A stretch of DNA of 64,000 bases, taken from positions 1-64,000 of the forward strand of contig JAEUTH010000042.1 in assembly GCA_016788165.1 (NCBI GenBank), in the 5' to 3' direction. Positions 35,712-44,838 of the stretch are shown piece after piece. Below the pieces are notes generated by a model. That model ran no database searches. It saw only the letters and a program-made list of their open reading frames with translations, and was not told where the DNA came from. Within the stretch, counting starts at the first letter, position 1. The number at the start of each line of letters is the position of its first letter. A program made the translations under genes and the position numbers. The DNA comes from Bacteroidia bacterium. GTDB lineage: Bacteria > Bacteroidota > Bacteroidia > AKYH767-A > OLB10.

Positions 35712-38057
35712 ATGTTACGGTTTACATTGATACTGCTGTGCTTTTTATACTTGAGTAAGGTTAAAGCATATCATATTGTTGGAGGCGATTTTACTGCAGA
35801 ATGGGCTGGCGGTAATGATTTTGAAGTTACTTTAAAATTGTTTAGAGACTGTGCAGCCATAAACGGAAGTGGTTTTGATCAGGCAATAAATATTGCCGTT
35901 TATGATAAAGTAACGCATATACAACAACAGTATTTTGTAATGTATTTGGGGGGTGTATCATCGTTACAATATGCGGGTAATTTATGCTCGCCACCGCCAC
36001 AAGTTTGTGTAGAGGAAGGCACCTATATACAAACAGTTACATTACCTAACAACCCCAATGGGTATTACTTAATTTGGGAACGCTGTTGCCGCAACAGCAA
36101 TGTAGTAAACCTGAGTAACCCCAATGCTGCTGCAATGGCTTTTTACTTAGAAATTGCCGACCCTGCCTTACAAAATTCAACTCCTGTTTTTTTAAACGAT
36201 CCGTTGCCATACATGTGTTTAAACCAACCTTTTAATTTTAATTTTTTAGGTTACGACATGGATGGCGACTCAATTTCATTTGCCTTCGAAACACCGTTAG
36301 ACGGTGGCCACACATCACAATCATCGCCCAATCCGTTTTCGTTTAATGGGCCCGGTGCCGGTAATTTAATCCCCCCTGCAGCACCTTATGCATTTACCAA
36401 CTGGCTGGCGGGTTACAGCACTTCAAATATTATTAATGGTAACCCAACATTAAGCATCAACCCTATAAACGGGCAAATGTATGCCGTACCAACAAACACC
36501 GGTTTATATGCAATGGCTGTAGTAATGTATGAATGGCGGCAAGGAGTTAATATTGGTAAGGTAAGGCGCGAAATTGAATTTGTTGTAATTAACTGTAATG
36601 GCAATGTAGTGCCCAACATACTTACATCTTTAAGCCAAACCAGCAGTAATACTTTTATAGTTAATGCAGACGACACTTTGAGTTTTAGTATTACGGCCAG
36701 CGATGTTAAAGACTCACTTTATATAACACATAGTGGAAATGTATTTGCCGGCAGTGGTATTACACCGCCTTATGCAATTTCGTTCGACACGGCAGGGCTT
36801 AAACAAGTTACCACACAGTTTTTTTGGATACCGTCCTGCAATCATGTTTCGGCATCACCCTATACTTTAACCTATACAGTAACAGATAACGGATGCCCAT
36901 TACCTGCCTCTAAAACTTTTGACATTAGCATACTCGTAGTGCCACAGCAAGCCATTGTGCCTCCTGCCCTTTTATGTATTGAGAAAGATATGCCTATACC
37001 CGTTTTACATTGGGCCGATACCATTTCATACAACCCACATTTTGATAAAGCAATTATTTACAGATCAACTAATGGTGCTGCTTATTATCCTATTGATACA
37101 TTATATCAACAGCAAAACAATACCTACACCGATAGCAGCGCCAATCAGTTTCAATACAACTATTGCTATTATATTTCTTTATTTAATAAATGTGAAACAT
37201 CTATTACTTACAGTGATACTTTGTGTACACAGCAACAGTTTAATGGCGATGTAATTAATATTAATCAGGTTAGTGTTTCGGCTCAGAATAAAATAACTAT
37301 TCAATGGCCATCATTTGCAAAAGCAGCATTTAACACCATTCTTATATATAAAAAAGAAACCACCGATACAACATATTACTTGTGGAAAACACTGCCTAAT
37401 TATTTGCCTGATAGTATTAGCGATAGCGAGGTAAATACCAATGCACATTCATACAGCTATATTATTACAAATAAAAACACTTGCAACATACCTGCTAACT
37501 TTGGCGATGAAGGTTGCACCATCTTATTAAAAGGTGATGCTATACCATACCGGCACACTATTTATTTTACACCTTATAGGGGTTGGCTTAGTGTGAAGCA
37601 CTATGAAATTTACCGGAAGGATGACCATAACCGTAATTATCAATTGTTAAACACACAAAACGACACCAGCTTTATTGATGATCAGTTGCCCTTATTAGGC
37701 GGACAATTTACCTATCTGATAAAAGCTATTGCTGATGGTAAACCTGCATACAGCTACAGTAATGAAATAACTTTACTGCAACAACCAACGGTATTTTTAC
37801 CCAATGCATTTTCGCCAAATGATGATACTGTTAATGATGTTTGGAAGCCCGCTGTTTCTTTTGTAAACACCTTTAAGTTGCTTGTTTATAACCGTTGGGG
37901 CGATTTAGTATTTAGTGCCGCTAATGAGTTAAGCGGTTGGAATGGTTTTTCAAACAGCAAGCCTTGCGATGCGGGTATATATTTATACAAACTATTGTAC
38001 ACCGGTTTTAAAGGCGATGCCTATGAAAAAACCGGAACAATTACTTTGGTTAAATAA
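35712..38057 (+). CDS. Large surface protein with T9SS type B (CHU_C) domain
   Basis: A 781-aa protein with a signal peptide (MLRFTLILLCFLYLSKVKAYHI). The N-terminal half opens with HIVGGDFTAEWAGGNDFEVT and continues with LKLFRDCAAINGSGFDQAIN and WERCCRNSNVVNLSNP. This pattern is common in large Bacteroidota adhesins tagged 'gliding motility-associated', with PKD/Ig-like modules after it (about 300-670). The last 85 residues are a type B sorting domain: VFLPNAFSPNDDTVNDVWKP, LLVYNRWGDLVFSAAN, GWNGFSNSKPCDAGIYLYKL and TGTITLVK. It is exported by the T9SS, probably as an adhesin. Its stop codon directly abuts the stop of the convergent gene at 38058, with no base between. Confidence 0.88.
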   Translation: MLRFTLILLCFLYLSKVKAYHIVGGDFTAEWAGGNDFEVTLKLFRDCAAINGSGFDQAINIAVYDKVTHIQQQYFVMYLGGVSSLQYAGNLCSPPPQVCVEEGTYIQTVTLPNNPNGYYLIWERCCRNSNVVNLSNPNAAAMAFYLEIADPALQNSTPVFLNDPLPYMCLNQPFNFNFLGYDMDGDSISFAFETPLDGGHTSQSSPNPFSFNGPGAGNLIPPAAPYAFTNWLAGYSTSNIINGNPTLSINPINGQMYAVPTNTGLYAMAVVMYEWRQGVNIGKVRREIEFVVINCNGNVVPNILTSLSQTSSNTFIVNADDTLSFSITASDVKDSLYITHSGNVFAGSGITPPYAISFDTAGLKQVTTQFFWIPSCNHVSASPYTLTYTVTDNGCPLPASKTFDISILVVPQQAIVPPALLCIEKDMPIPVLHWADTISYNPHFDKAIIYRSTNGAAYYPIDTLYQQQNNTYTDSSANQFQYNYCYYISLFNKCETSITYSDTLCTQQQFNGDVININQVSVSAQNKITIQWPSFAKAAFNTILIYKKETTDTTYYLWKTLPNYLPDSISDSEVNTNAHSYSYIITNKNTCNIPANFGDEGCTILLKGDAIPYRHTIYFTPYRGWLSVKHYEIYRKDDHNRNYQLLNTQNDTSFIDDQLPLLGGQFTYLIKAIADGKPAYSYSNEITLLQQPTVFLPNAFSPNDDTVNDVWKPAVSFVNTFKLLVYNRWGDLVFSAANELSGWNGFSNSKPCDAGIYLYKLLYTGFKGDAYEKTGTITLVK

Positions 38058-40331
38058 TCAGTATTCGTTTTTAATACACTTGCTGCCCTTACCCATATAA
38101 GTGCAAAAATATCCACATTCATCAATAACTTCTGCCATATACTTAGTATTACTGAATTCCGTTTTTAACTGTTTAAAATATTTACCTGCTTCAAAATCTT
38201 TTTCGCCCTGTTTAAATGCCCGGCTTGCATACCAGTTGTTTAATTCACATTTGGCACTCATCCAGGTATATTTTGCTTTTAACTCGCTGTTGGTTGCAAA
38301 ATTTAATGCCAGTTGATAGTACTTTAATGCCATTTGGCAACCGCCAATACTATAGCCATCGGGGTTATATGCAACATAACCACTTTCGTTAGCAAATGTT
38401 GAAGTTATTGTTCGTCCATTACCGTAATAAGTTTGATTGTACAAGCCATTGGCATACAAAAAATAATTATAGGATTTAGTGTTTGAATCATTACTGGAAT
38501 TAGCTGTTTTTAAAATATCCACCATTTTTTGGCAATAGCTTTGTTTGGTGAAAATAGTATTTTGCTTGGCCAGGTGATCGCAATCATGGCAGTCGTTTAT
38601 GCGAATATTAAATGGATTGCCGGGCAATGTTTTTTTTCCCGATTCAGGCATTGATGTAAATAAATTTATAGCGGCATCAAATTGCCCTGCCTTAATTTTT
38701 TGTACGGCTTTGTATTCTACCAAATCATTGGCCTTATAAGGATAATTTTTAATATAAAAACTTTCGAATACCGAGTGGTTTGTGTTGCTTAAAAATGAAA
38801 GCATGGCTTCGAACTGATTTTCATTTTTGTAAAAATGTTTGCCATTTGGCAAACATATTTCGGCCATTAAATAATTTTTTTGCGCCAAGTAATGATTGGC
38901 CAATGAAGCACTTATATATGAAATCAAATCAGCACCTTGCCTTGTATCAGTGCTAACGCGATTTAATATAGAAGCTATGGTGTCTAAATTGGATTTGCTT
39001 AGTTCATGCATGGTGCTGTACTTTAACAAAGCATCGGTAATAAAATATTGTTGTGTTGAAGTTTTATCTAACGTAAACAAACTTAACATTTGCAAAAATT
39101 TAGCTGCTGTTTTATTATCCTTTTGTAACCAATTTAAATATGCAGCAGCATTTATCCACACTGCACTTTTATTCTGCAATGCTTGATTGTTTACAAACTT
39201 TATCAATGTATCGGTTGCGGTATCCTGTTTAAAAGCACGAAACGATACCGATGAATCAAAAATTTTAATTTCACTGCTTTCATCATTATAAAACTCGTTT
39301 TCAAATAAGCCTTCATGGTTGTTTATCAGTTTATCCCGTTCTAAAATATTTATAGCTCTTACTAAAAGTAAATCGGCAAAATTTGATTTGGCATTGATTT
39401 TTAAAATTTCCTGCATTCCTTTTAGCGGGTCGGCATAAATTCCAAACAAATGCCACAATGTTTCTTTTTCTGTATTGCTTTTTGCCATTGCCAGCGTTGC
39501 ATTCCAGTCGCTATCGCTCCAGGGATGAAAACTTAAAAAAGCGCTTTCTTTTAATGCGGGATGTTGCCTGTATATTTTCGAAAACAAATAATTTGAAGTT
39601 GCATAATCTTTTAAGCGGTAATAGCAACCTGCATAGTATGATAAAGCACGGGCTGTAATGCTGTTGTTTATTTTTATAGATGAAAATTTTGTGTTATAAA
39701 AGGCAATACATGCTTGATAATCGTCTAAATAAAAAAGCGTGCGCAGCACCTGAAATGCATAACGTTGTTTCAAAAAAACATCGGAAGTGTTTTCTGTTAG
39801 CGCTTTTAAATCAGCGATGTTGTGCAGATAAACTGCTGTGTCAATAACTGTGGGTTCATAGCTCCAGTAATCAGCTTTAGCTTGTACTAAAGGTTCTGTT
39901 TTTTTTGCCCATAAAAAGTAATCAATAGCTGCTGTATTTTTTGTAGCTGCTAACTGCGTGAAAAGTTTTGAAAGCGACTGATTAACACGGGTGTTTTGTT
40001 TTATGCTTTGCGCTAATTGTTTTGTTTCGTTTTGGTTTAGCTGGAACAGTTGTTTTAATTGATCCAGTTCTAACCGGTTATTAAAATATTGTTGCCATTC
40101 GGCCATACTGCTATCGGTAATGCTGTATATAAAATTATTATCATGCAAACCGTGGCAGGTAACAAAAAACGACTCAACATGGGGTTGTTGTATCACTTCG
40201 GGATTAAAGAATGCATAATGCCATTCATCGCAATCATAAAAAAAGGAGCAAGCATTATTTTTATACCCTATAAAAACAATGGCAGCACTAACGATAAGTA
40301 TCGAACAACTTTTTAAAATCGGAAATTTCAT
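38058..40331 (-). CDS. Unknown secreted helical-repeat protein
   Basis: A 757-aa protein I cannot name. It starts with a signal peptide or anchor (ILKSCSILIVSAAIVFIGYK). Then comes the conserved-looking CSFFYDCDEWHYAFFNPEVI, which I associate with a family of uncharacterised Bacteroidota envelope proteins. The middle is a long TPR-like helical array (ARALSYYAGCYYRLKDYATS, ANHYLAQKNYLMAEICL). Near residue 590 lies INDCHDCDHLAKQ, a Cys/His cluster that may bind metal. The C-terminus again has TPR-like helices (CQMALKYYQLALNFATNSEL). Its start overlaps the end of the upstream gene by 44 bases, so the two are coupled. A scaffold or assembly role is inference only. Confidence 0.65.
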   Translation of the reverse strand: MKFPILKSCSILIVSAAIVFIGYKNNACSFFYDCDEWHYAFFNPEVIQQPHVESFFVTCHGLHDNNFIYSITDSSMAEWQQYFNNRLELDQLKQLFQLNQNETKQLAQSIKQNTRVNQSLSKLFTQLAATKNTAAIDYFLWAKKTEPLVQAKADYWSYEPTVIDTAVYLHNIADLKALTENTSDVFLKQRYAFQVLRTLFYLDDYQACIAFYNTKFSSIKINNSITARALSYYAGCYYRLKDYATSNYLFSKIYRQHPALKESAFLSFHPWSDSDWNATLAMAKSNTEKETLWHLFGIYADPLKGMQEILKINAKSNFADLLLVRAINILERDKLINNHEGLFENEFYNDESSEIKIFDSSVSFRAFKQDTATDTLIKFVNNQALQNKSAVWINAAAYLNWLQKDNKTAAKFLQMLSLFTLDKTSTQQYFITDALLKYSTMHELSKSNLDTIASILNRVSTDTRQGADLISYISASLANHYLAQKNYLMAEICLPNGKHFYKNENQFEAMLSFLSNTNHSVFESFYIKNYPYKANDLVEYKAVQKIKAGQFDAAINLFTSMPESGKKTLPGNPFNIRINDCHDCDHLAKQNTIFTKQSYCQKMVDILKTANSSNDSNTKSYNYFLYANGLYNQTYYGNGRTITSTFANESGYVAYNPDGYSIGGCQMALKYYQLALNFATNSELKAKYTWMSAKCELNNWYASRAFKQGEKDFEAGKYFKQLKTEFSNTKYMAEVIDECGYFCTYMGKGSKCIKNEY

Positions 40332-41340
40332 AGGTGGTTATTAAGTTTTCGTTTAAATGAAATAATGCTACTGTTTGCGGCTTATTGGATGAATACTGCA
40401 CAAGCATTTTGGCCGCCTTTTGTGCCAAAGCATCATCAACAAATTCGGCACGGATTAAATCATTGGTCTTTAAATATATGCCCCGGTAAAATTGATCTTT
40501 TACAACCATGTACCGGTTAGTTGAAAGCTTTTTAATGTATGCCATTGTATCAAGCGTAGTTGCATAGGTATCATTTAATATACCCTGCGACTTGCCATTT
40601 CTAAAATAAATACTCCACCCGAAAACCGGCAAAGCATAATCTAAAGGCAGCGGATAATTATCAAGATAAGATACATACTTGCCTGCATCATAGTTGTTAA
40701 ATATAGAGTTAGTTGTTTCAATTTGTTTAAGCTTACCCATGTTGTAAAACATGAGCATGCCCCTATCAACCGGTGGTACACCAGTACGCGATTTGTATTT
40801 TATTTGATGTAAACGAATAGTAGCACTAAGGTTTACATTACTAAACCTTTTGTCACTTTTAAAAAGATGTAAAAATTTAAAATACTTTTCTGTTGTTTTA
40901 TCTGTCCAGTCACAATCAAATTGTATTTCTGTTGGATTATAATTCACATTAATTGCTAAAATTAATTTTGTAATATTTATATATAAACTGTCAACGCTTT
41001 TCTTTGATAAATTTTTAAAAACTTCATTGGTAATATAAACAACAGGCACATAATCTTTATTACACGGTTTATTAAAATGTACTGTTGCAACAGGCTGCGC
41101 CCTTAATAAATTTGCATCCCACACCACATCAAAATATTTAATGTATAGTTTGTTAACCGCTAATGTATCCATTAGACTATTTTCGCTTAACGAAGGGTTA
41201 TAAGTTTGTTGCCAATAATAAAATGCCTTGTTAACAGGTTGTTTTGTTTGATACTTAAAAACAGCTATTACAGCCACAATTACAAGAAATATAACAAAGC
41301 TTGTTAAAACCCAAATTGTTTTGTTTGATAACTTTGCCAC
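40288..41340 (-). CDS. Unknown membrane-anchored barrel-like protein
   Basis: A 350-aa protein with one N-terminal membrane helix (IWVLTSFVIFLVIVAVIAVF) and a periplasmic domain. In that domain NPTEIQFDCDWTDKTTEKYF, LSATIRLHQIKYKSRTG, GVPPVDRGMLMFYNMGK and YPLPLDYALPVFGWSIYF look like strand-loop ends of a TIM-barrel glycosidase-like fold. It reminds me of DUF3142 (barrel proteins with 'DxDxxT' and 'LPxF'), but I hold this loosely. The acidic D-x-D-W motif could be a substrate or metal site. It is the first gene of a two-gene unit with the helical-repeat protein at 38058, a pairing worth following. Confidence 0.6.
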   Translation of the reverse strand: MAKLSNKTIWVLTSFVIFLVIVAVIAVFKYQTKQPVNKAFYYWQQTYNPSLSENSLMDTLAVNKLYIKYFDVVWDANLLRAQPVATVHFNKPCNKDYVPVVYITNEVFKNLSKKSVDSLYINITKLILAINVNYNPTEIQFDCDWTDKTTEKYFKFLHLFKSDKRFSNVNLSATIRLHQIKYKSRTGVPPVDRGMLMFYNMGKLKQIETTNSIFNNYDAGKYVSYLDNYPLPLDYALPVFGWSIYFRNGKSQGILNDTYATTLDTMAYIKKLSTNRYMVVKDQFYRGIYLKTNDLIRAEFVDDALAQKAAKMLVQYSSNKPQTVALFHLNENLITTYEISDFKKLFDTYR

Positions 41341-41408
41341 CTTGTAAATAAATTATTTTTAATTTCGAATAAACTAAAAATCAACCAATTTGTTCAATAA
41401 ATGAAACT

Positions 41409-42785
41409 ATGAAAACATCAATTACTTATTATTTAATAATTTTTCAAATCATTTTTGGATATCAAATTTCGAAAGCACAAAGCAGTAATGCCTTAGCGTT
41501 TGATGGTAGTAATGATTTGGTTACCATACCCAATGCATCCGCTTTAATATCGGGTAGTAATGCTATTTCATTGGCTTGCTGGGTGTATCCTACTAACCCA
41601 ACACCCAATACCAGCAGTTATGACGGTATTGTGGGCATCAGAAATAATACCGATGCCGATTTTTATATTCTTCATTTTACGGCCAATACGGTTGAATGTC
41701 GTTTCAGAAACAGTAACGGAAACAATTTTGATTTGATTGGCACAGGCATCGTTTTAAATGCGTGGCAACATTTGGCATTTACGTATGATGGTAGCATGTT
41801 AAGATATTATCGTAATGGCGTACTTACTGATTCGTTACCTGCAAATGGTGATATTACTTTAAATAATGAGTCGCTTTTTATTGGTGGTACACCATACCAG
41901 GGTAATCAATTTCTTTTAGAAGGACGTGTTGACGAAGTAACCTTTTGGGATAAAGCAATTAACGGTACCGATTTAAACTGCCTGTTAAATGGAAGTGCCG
42001 ATACAAGTGATGCAAACTTACTTTTGTATTACAAGTTTAATCAGGGAACTGCAGCGGGAAACAATACTGCTATTACAACACTTATTGATAGTAAAAATAA
42101 TATTAATGGTACCCTTAGTGGATTTGCGCTAACAGGTTCAACTTCTAATTTTATTTCAAACCCTAATTCAGCCAGTAATACAGTGAGTGCTTCTATTTGC
42201 CAAGGCGATACTTTTTTATTTGCAGGGCAGCCACTAACCGTAACAGGCATTTACTTCCACACATTTACTTCAACTGCCGGTTGCGATTCATTAGTCGAAT
42301 TATCGTTATTGGTGTCTAATGTAAATGCAACAATCACACAAAATGGCAGTACGCTCTTGGCGTCACCATCGTTTGCTACCTATCAGTGGATAAATTGCAT
42401 AACCGGTTTGCCAATAACTAATGCAACCAGTGTTTCATACAACACACAAAACATTAACGGCTTATATGCTGTTGCAGTAACCAGCAATGGTTGTACCGAT
42501 ACATCGGCATGTTTTGCAATAACCACAGGAATTAATGAGTCTGTTTTATCGGGCATTGTTACCATTTATCCAAACCCTGTAGCCGAAACCTTAAATATTA
42601 AACTGGCAAAAAATCTTACCCATGCATCTTATATCGTTTATAGTGTAAGTGGTAAAGAAATAATACGACAAAACATAAATGCAACCAGTACTCCGGTTTT
42701 ATTGTCCGAAATAAATAGTGGCTATTATCTGATTAAAGTTGTTTCAGATGAAGGTGTAATTCAGTTTCCTTTTATCAAAAAATAA
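41409..42785 (+). CDS. LamG-domain secreted protein with T9SS domain
   Basis: A 458-aa protein. The signal peptide (about 1-24, ending SKAQ) is followed by a concanavalin/LamG-like domain at about 27-220 with ALAFDGSNDLVTIPNASALI, ISLACWVYPTNP, WQHLAFTYDGSMLRYYRNGV and EGRVDEVTFWDKAI. A middle section with TVSASICQGDTFLFAGQPLT and CTDTSACFAITTG is the usual Cys-rich Ig-like spacer of Bacteroidota secreted proteins. The T9SS type A tail is VTIYPNPVAETLNIKL, YIVYSVSGKEIIRQN, INSGYYLIKVVSDEG and a final FPFIKK. LamG domains usually bind glycans or proteins, so an adhesin role is likely. It stands alone between opposed genes. Confidence 0.88.
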   Translation: MKTSITYYLIIFQIIFGYQISKAQSSNALAFDGSNDLVTIPNASALISGSNAISLACWVYPTNPTPNTSSYDGIVGIRNNTDADFYILHFTANTVECRFRNSNGNNFDLIGTGIVLNAWQHLAFTYDGSMLRYYRNGVLTDSLPANGDITLNNESLFIGGTPYQGNQFLLEGRVDEVTFWDKAINGTDLNCLLNGSADTSDANLLLYYKFNQGTAAGNNTAITTLIDSKNNINGTLSGFALTGSTSNFISNPNSASNTVSASICQGDTFLFAGQPLTVTGIYFHTFTSTAGCDSLVELSLLVSNVNATITQNGSTLLASPSFATYQWINCITGLPITNATSVSYNTQNINGLYAVAVTSNGCTDTSACFAITTGINESVLSGIVTIYPNPVAETLNIKLAKNLTHASYIVYSVSGKEIIRQNINATSTPVLLSEINSGYYLIKVVSDEGVIQFPFIKK

Positions 42786-42838
42786 AAATTAAAACTGCAC
42801 AACAGACAGCAGGTTTTTAATTGTCAATAATTAGTAAC

Positions 42839-44338
42839 CTACTGCCTGTTGCGTTTCCAATTGCTTGTTGCCGTATAAGGTTCATCAGCAATTATTTGTT
42901 GTTTTTCTGATAACACCATTGCTGCCATAAGCACGGCAATATCATTATCAGTGCCATTATTGGTCAACACTTCAGGCTTAAAATATAAGGGAACAAAATG
43001 CGTATCGAAATTGCCTGAAACAAAAGCCTCATGTTGCATTACAAATTTGCAAAAGCCAAGTGTAGTTGCAACACCTGAAATCTGATAATTATCAATTGCT
43101 TGAATCATTTTATCAATTGCCGCTTGACGCGATTCGGCATGTGTTATTAATTTGGCAATCATTGGATCATAATAGATAGGAATATCCATACCCTCTTCGT
43201 AGGCATCGTCCACTCTTACACCCGGTCCCTGTGGTATTTTGTAGGTAACTAATTTTCCGATATCCGGCAAGAATTGGTTTAATGGGTCTTCGGCATACAC
43301 GCGCACCTCAATAGCATGCCCATTAATTTTTAAATCATCTTGTTTAAATGATAATTCTTGCCCTTCGGCAATTTTTATTTGCTCTTTTACCAAATCCAAA
43401 CCGGTAATTATTTCGCTTACCGGATGTTCAACTTGCAAACGGGTATTCATTTCCAAAAAATAAAAATTGAGTTGCTCATCCATTAAAAACTCAACTGTAC
43501 CTGCATTATAATAATTACAGCTTCGAGCTGCCTGCACAGCACATTCGCCCATTTTTTTTCTTAAATCCGGGGTTAAGATGGATGATGGTGCTTCTTCAAT
43601 AACCTTTTGGTGCCTGCGTTGCACACTACATTCGCGCTCGAACAGGTAAACTAAATTACCATACATATCGCCCAATACCTGTACTTCAATATGCCTTGGT
43701 TTGGCAACATATTTTTCTATAAAAACAGCATCGTCATTAAACGAACTCATTGCCTCGCTTTGTGCAAGTTTAAGCAACTCTTCAAACGAAGCAGCATCGT
43801 GTACAATTCGCATACCTTTGCCGCCTCCACCAGCACTGGCTTTAATTAAAACCGGAAAACCAATTTGGTGGGCTATTTTTTTTGCTTCTTCTATATCTCT
43901 TATTGCATAGTCAATGCCCGGCACTAATGGTATATTAAAAGACTTAGCAGTATTTTTTGCTGATATTTTATCGCCCATTTTATTCATAGACTCGGCTGAT
44001 GGACCAATAAATATAAGTCCGGCTGCTTTAACTGCATCAGCAAATGCAGCATTCTCGCTTAAAAAACCGTAACCGGGATGTATGGCATCACAACCGGCTT
44101 CAATTGCTACTTCTATTATTTTATCGCCACGAAGGTATGATTGTGTTGATGCAGGTTCGCCAATACAAAATGCTTGCTGTGCAAATCGAACATGTAACGC
44201 ATTGCGATCGGCAGTTGAATAAACGGCAACAGAGGCAATTTGCATTTCATGTAATGAACGCATTATACGTATGGCTATTTCGCCACGGTTGGCAACGAGC
44301 ACCTTACTTATTTTCGAAACTTTGGTAATATTATTCAT
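42839..44338 (-). CDS. accC: Biotin carboxylase subunit of acyl-CoA carboxylase
   Basis: A 499-aa ATP-grasp enzyme that carboxylates biotin on a carrier protein. Its blocks are VLVANRGEIAIRIMRSLHE, AIEAGCDAIHPGYGFLSENA, the glycine-rich ATP loop IKASAGGGGKGMRIV, FIEKYVAKPRHIEVQVLGD, FERECSVQRRHQKVIEEAPS and the catalytic FLEMNTRLQVEHPVSE. It is longer than E. coli AccC (449 aa), with a C-terminal extension (LTNNGTDNDIAVLMAAMVLS). This is the form often found beside propionyl- or methylcrotonyl-type carboxylases in this phylum. No biotin carrier (M-K-M) motif and no partner subunit are in the window, so acetyl- versus propionyl-CoA cannot be decided. Confidence 0.9.
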   Translation of the reverse strand: MNNITKVSKISKVLVANRGEIAIRIMRSLHEMQIASVAVYSTADRNALHVRFAQQAFCIGEPASTQSYLRGDKIIEVAIEAGCDAIHPGYGFLSENAAFADAVKAAGLIFIGPSAESMNKMGDKISAKNTAKSFNIPLVPGIDYAIRDIEEAKKIAHQIGFPVLIKASAGGGGKGMRIVHDAASFEELLKLAQSEAMSSFNDDAVFIEKYVAKPRHIEVQVLGDMYGNLVYLFERECSVQRRHQKVIEEAPSSILTPDLRKKMGECAVQAARSCNYYNAGTVEFLMDEQLNFYFLEMNTRLQVEHPVSEIITGLDLVKEQIKIAEGQELSFKQDDLKINGHAIEVRVYAEDPLNQFLPDIGKLVTYKIPQGPGVRVDDAYEEGMDIPIYYDPMIAKLITHAESRQAAIDKMIQAIDNYQISGVATTLGFCKFVMQHEAFVSGNFDTHFVPLYFKPEVLTNNGTDNDIAVLMAAMVLSEKQQIIADEPYTATSNWKRNRQ

Positions 44339-44363
44339 AAGCGCATTACAGTTTAAAAAGGAT

Positions 44364-44394
44364 AAAAAAAATCCGAAACTATTTGTTTCGGATT
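44364..44394 (-). terminator. Intrinsic terminator of tRNA-His
   Basis: A perfect 10-bp stem AATCCGAAAC / GTTTCGGATT (44370-44379, 44385-44394) has a 5-base loop. On the minus strand it is followed by a U-run (A-run 44364-44370). It lies 13 bases after the tRNA 3' end in its direction. Confidence 0.85.
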
Positions 44395-44406
44395 AATATT
44401 AAGGTG

Positions 44407-44481
44407 GGTGGAAGATGGGGCTCGAACCCACGACCTCCTGAACCACAATCAGGCGCTCTAACCAACTGAGCTACAACCACC
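44407..44481 (-). tRNA. tRNA-His (anticodon GTG)
   Basis: Read on the minus strand, a full cloverleaf forms. The D arm is GCTC...GAGC. The anticodon stem CCTGA/TCAGG carries loop TTGTGGT, and the T arm is GTGGG-TTCGAGC-CCCAT. The extra G at -1 (complement of 44481) faces C73, the His identity pair. The 3' CCA is not fully encoded. Acceptor pairs 1-72, 2-71, 3-70, 4-69 and 7-66 are good, but 5-68 and 6-67 are U opposite U. A consensus promoter and a hairpin terminator frame it, so it is a one-gene transcript. Confidence 0.93.
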
Positions 44482-44517
44482 GTATATTTTATTTAAGCAT
44501 GCTTAAAAAGCGGTTGG

Positions 44518-44547
44518 CAAAAGTATTTAATAAATCATATTTAGCAA
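44518..44547 (-). promoter_or_regulatory. Promoter of tRNA-His
   Basis: On the minus strand TTG (plus 44545-44547), 19 bases, then TACTTTTG (plus 44518-44525): a perfect match to the Bacteroidota consensus. It ends 36 bases before the tRNA 5' end. Confidence 0.75.
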
Positions 44548-44774
44548 CCACAATTACACTTTGTATAAATTTTAATCTGCAATAGTTTAATACGGTTTTA
44601 TAATTAAGGTAATTAAAATTTGATGTTCTAATTCTATTCTGACATTAAAAACTGCATGAAAAACAAATGACTACTTTTTAACAATGAATTGTTTATTGCT
44701 TCAGAAGCCAATAAAATCAAGCTCTACAGCAGTGAAATGTTTTTAAAAAAATTACACTTAGCTAACTTAAAAAG

Positions 44775-44804
44775 TTGGTGCATGTTTAAAAATATCTACT
44801 TTTG
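44775..44804 (+). promoter_or_regulatory. Promoter of T9SS protein at 44839
   Basis: TTG (44775-44777), 19 bases, then TACTTTTG (44797-44804): a perfect consensus. A leader of roughly 28 bases follows, including an A-rich stretch (AAAAAACAAAAAGAG) just before the ATG, as is usual for strongly translated genes of this phylum. Confidence 0.75.
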
Positions 44805-44838
44805 GAATTCATAATTAAATCAAAAAACAAAAAGAGCT

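Larger units (their letters stand above)
44482..44838. other. Divergent intergenic region with two promoters
   Basis: These 357 AT-rich bases lie between tRNA-His (-) and the T9SS gene (+). They contain the promoters listed at 44518-44547 and 44775-44804. The middle part (about 44550-44770) shows no coding frame, hairpin or RNA that I can recognise. Confidence 0.6.

Noticed and set aside
38058-40331. CHDCDH considered as a haem c site
   Set aside because: The motif is not CxxCH: the second Cys is followed by Asp. A metal cluster is possible but unproved.
42786-42838. Imperfect inverted repeat (ACAGACAGCAGGT / ACCTACTGCCTGT) between converging genes
   Set aside because: Two mismatches, a 22-base loop and no T-run; too weak to call a terminator.
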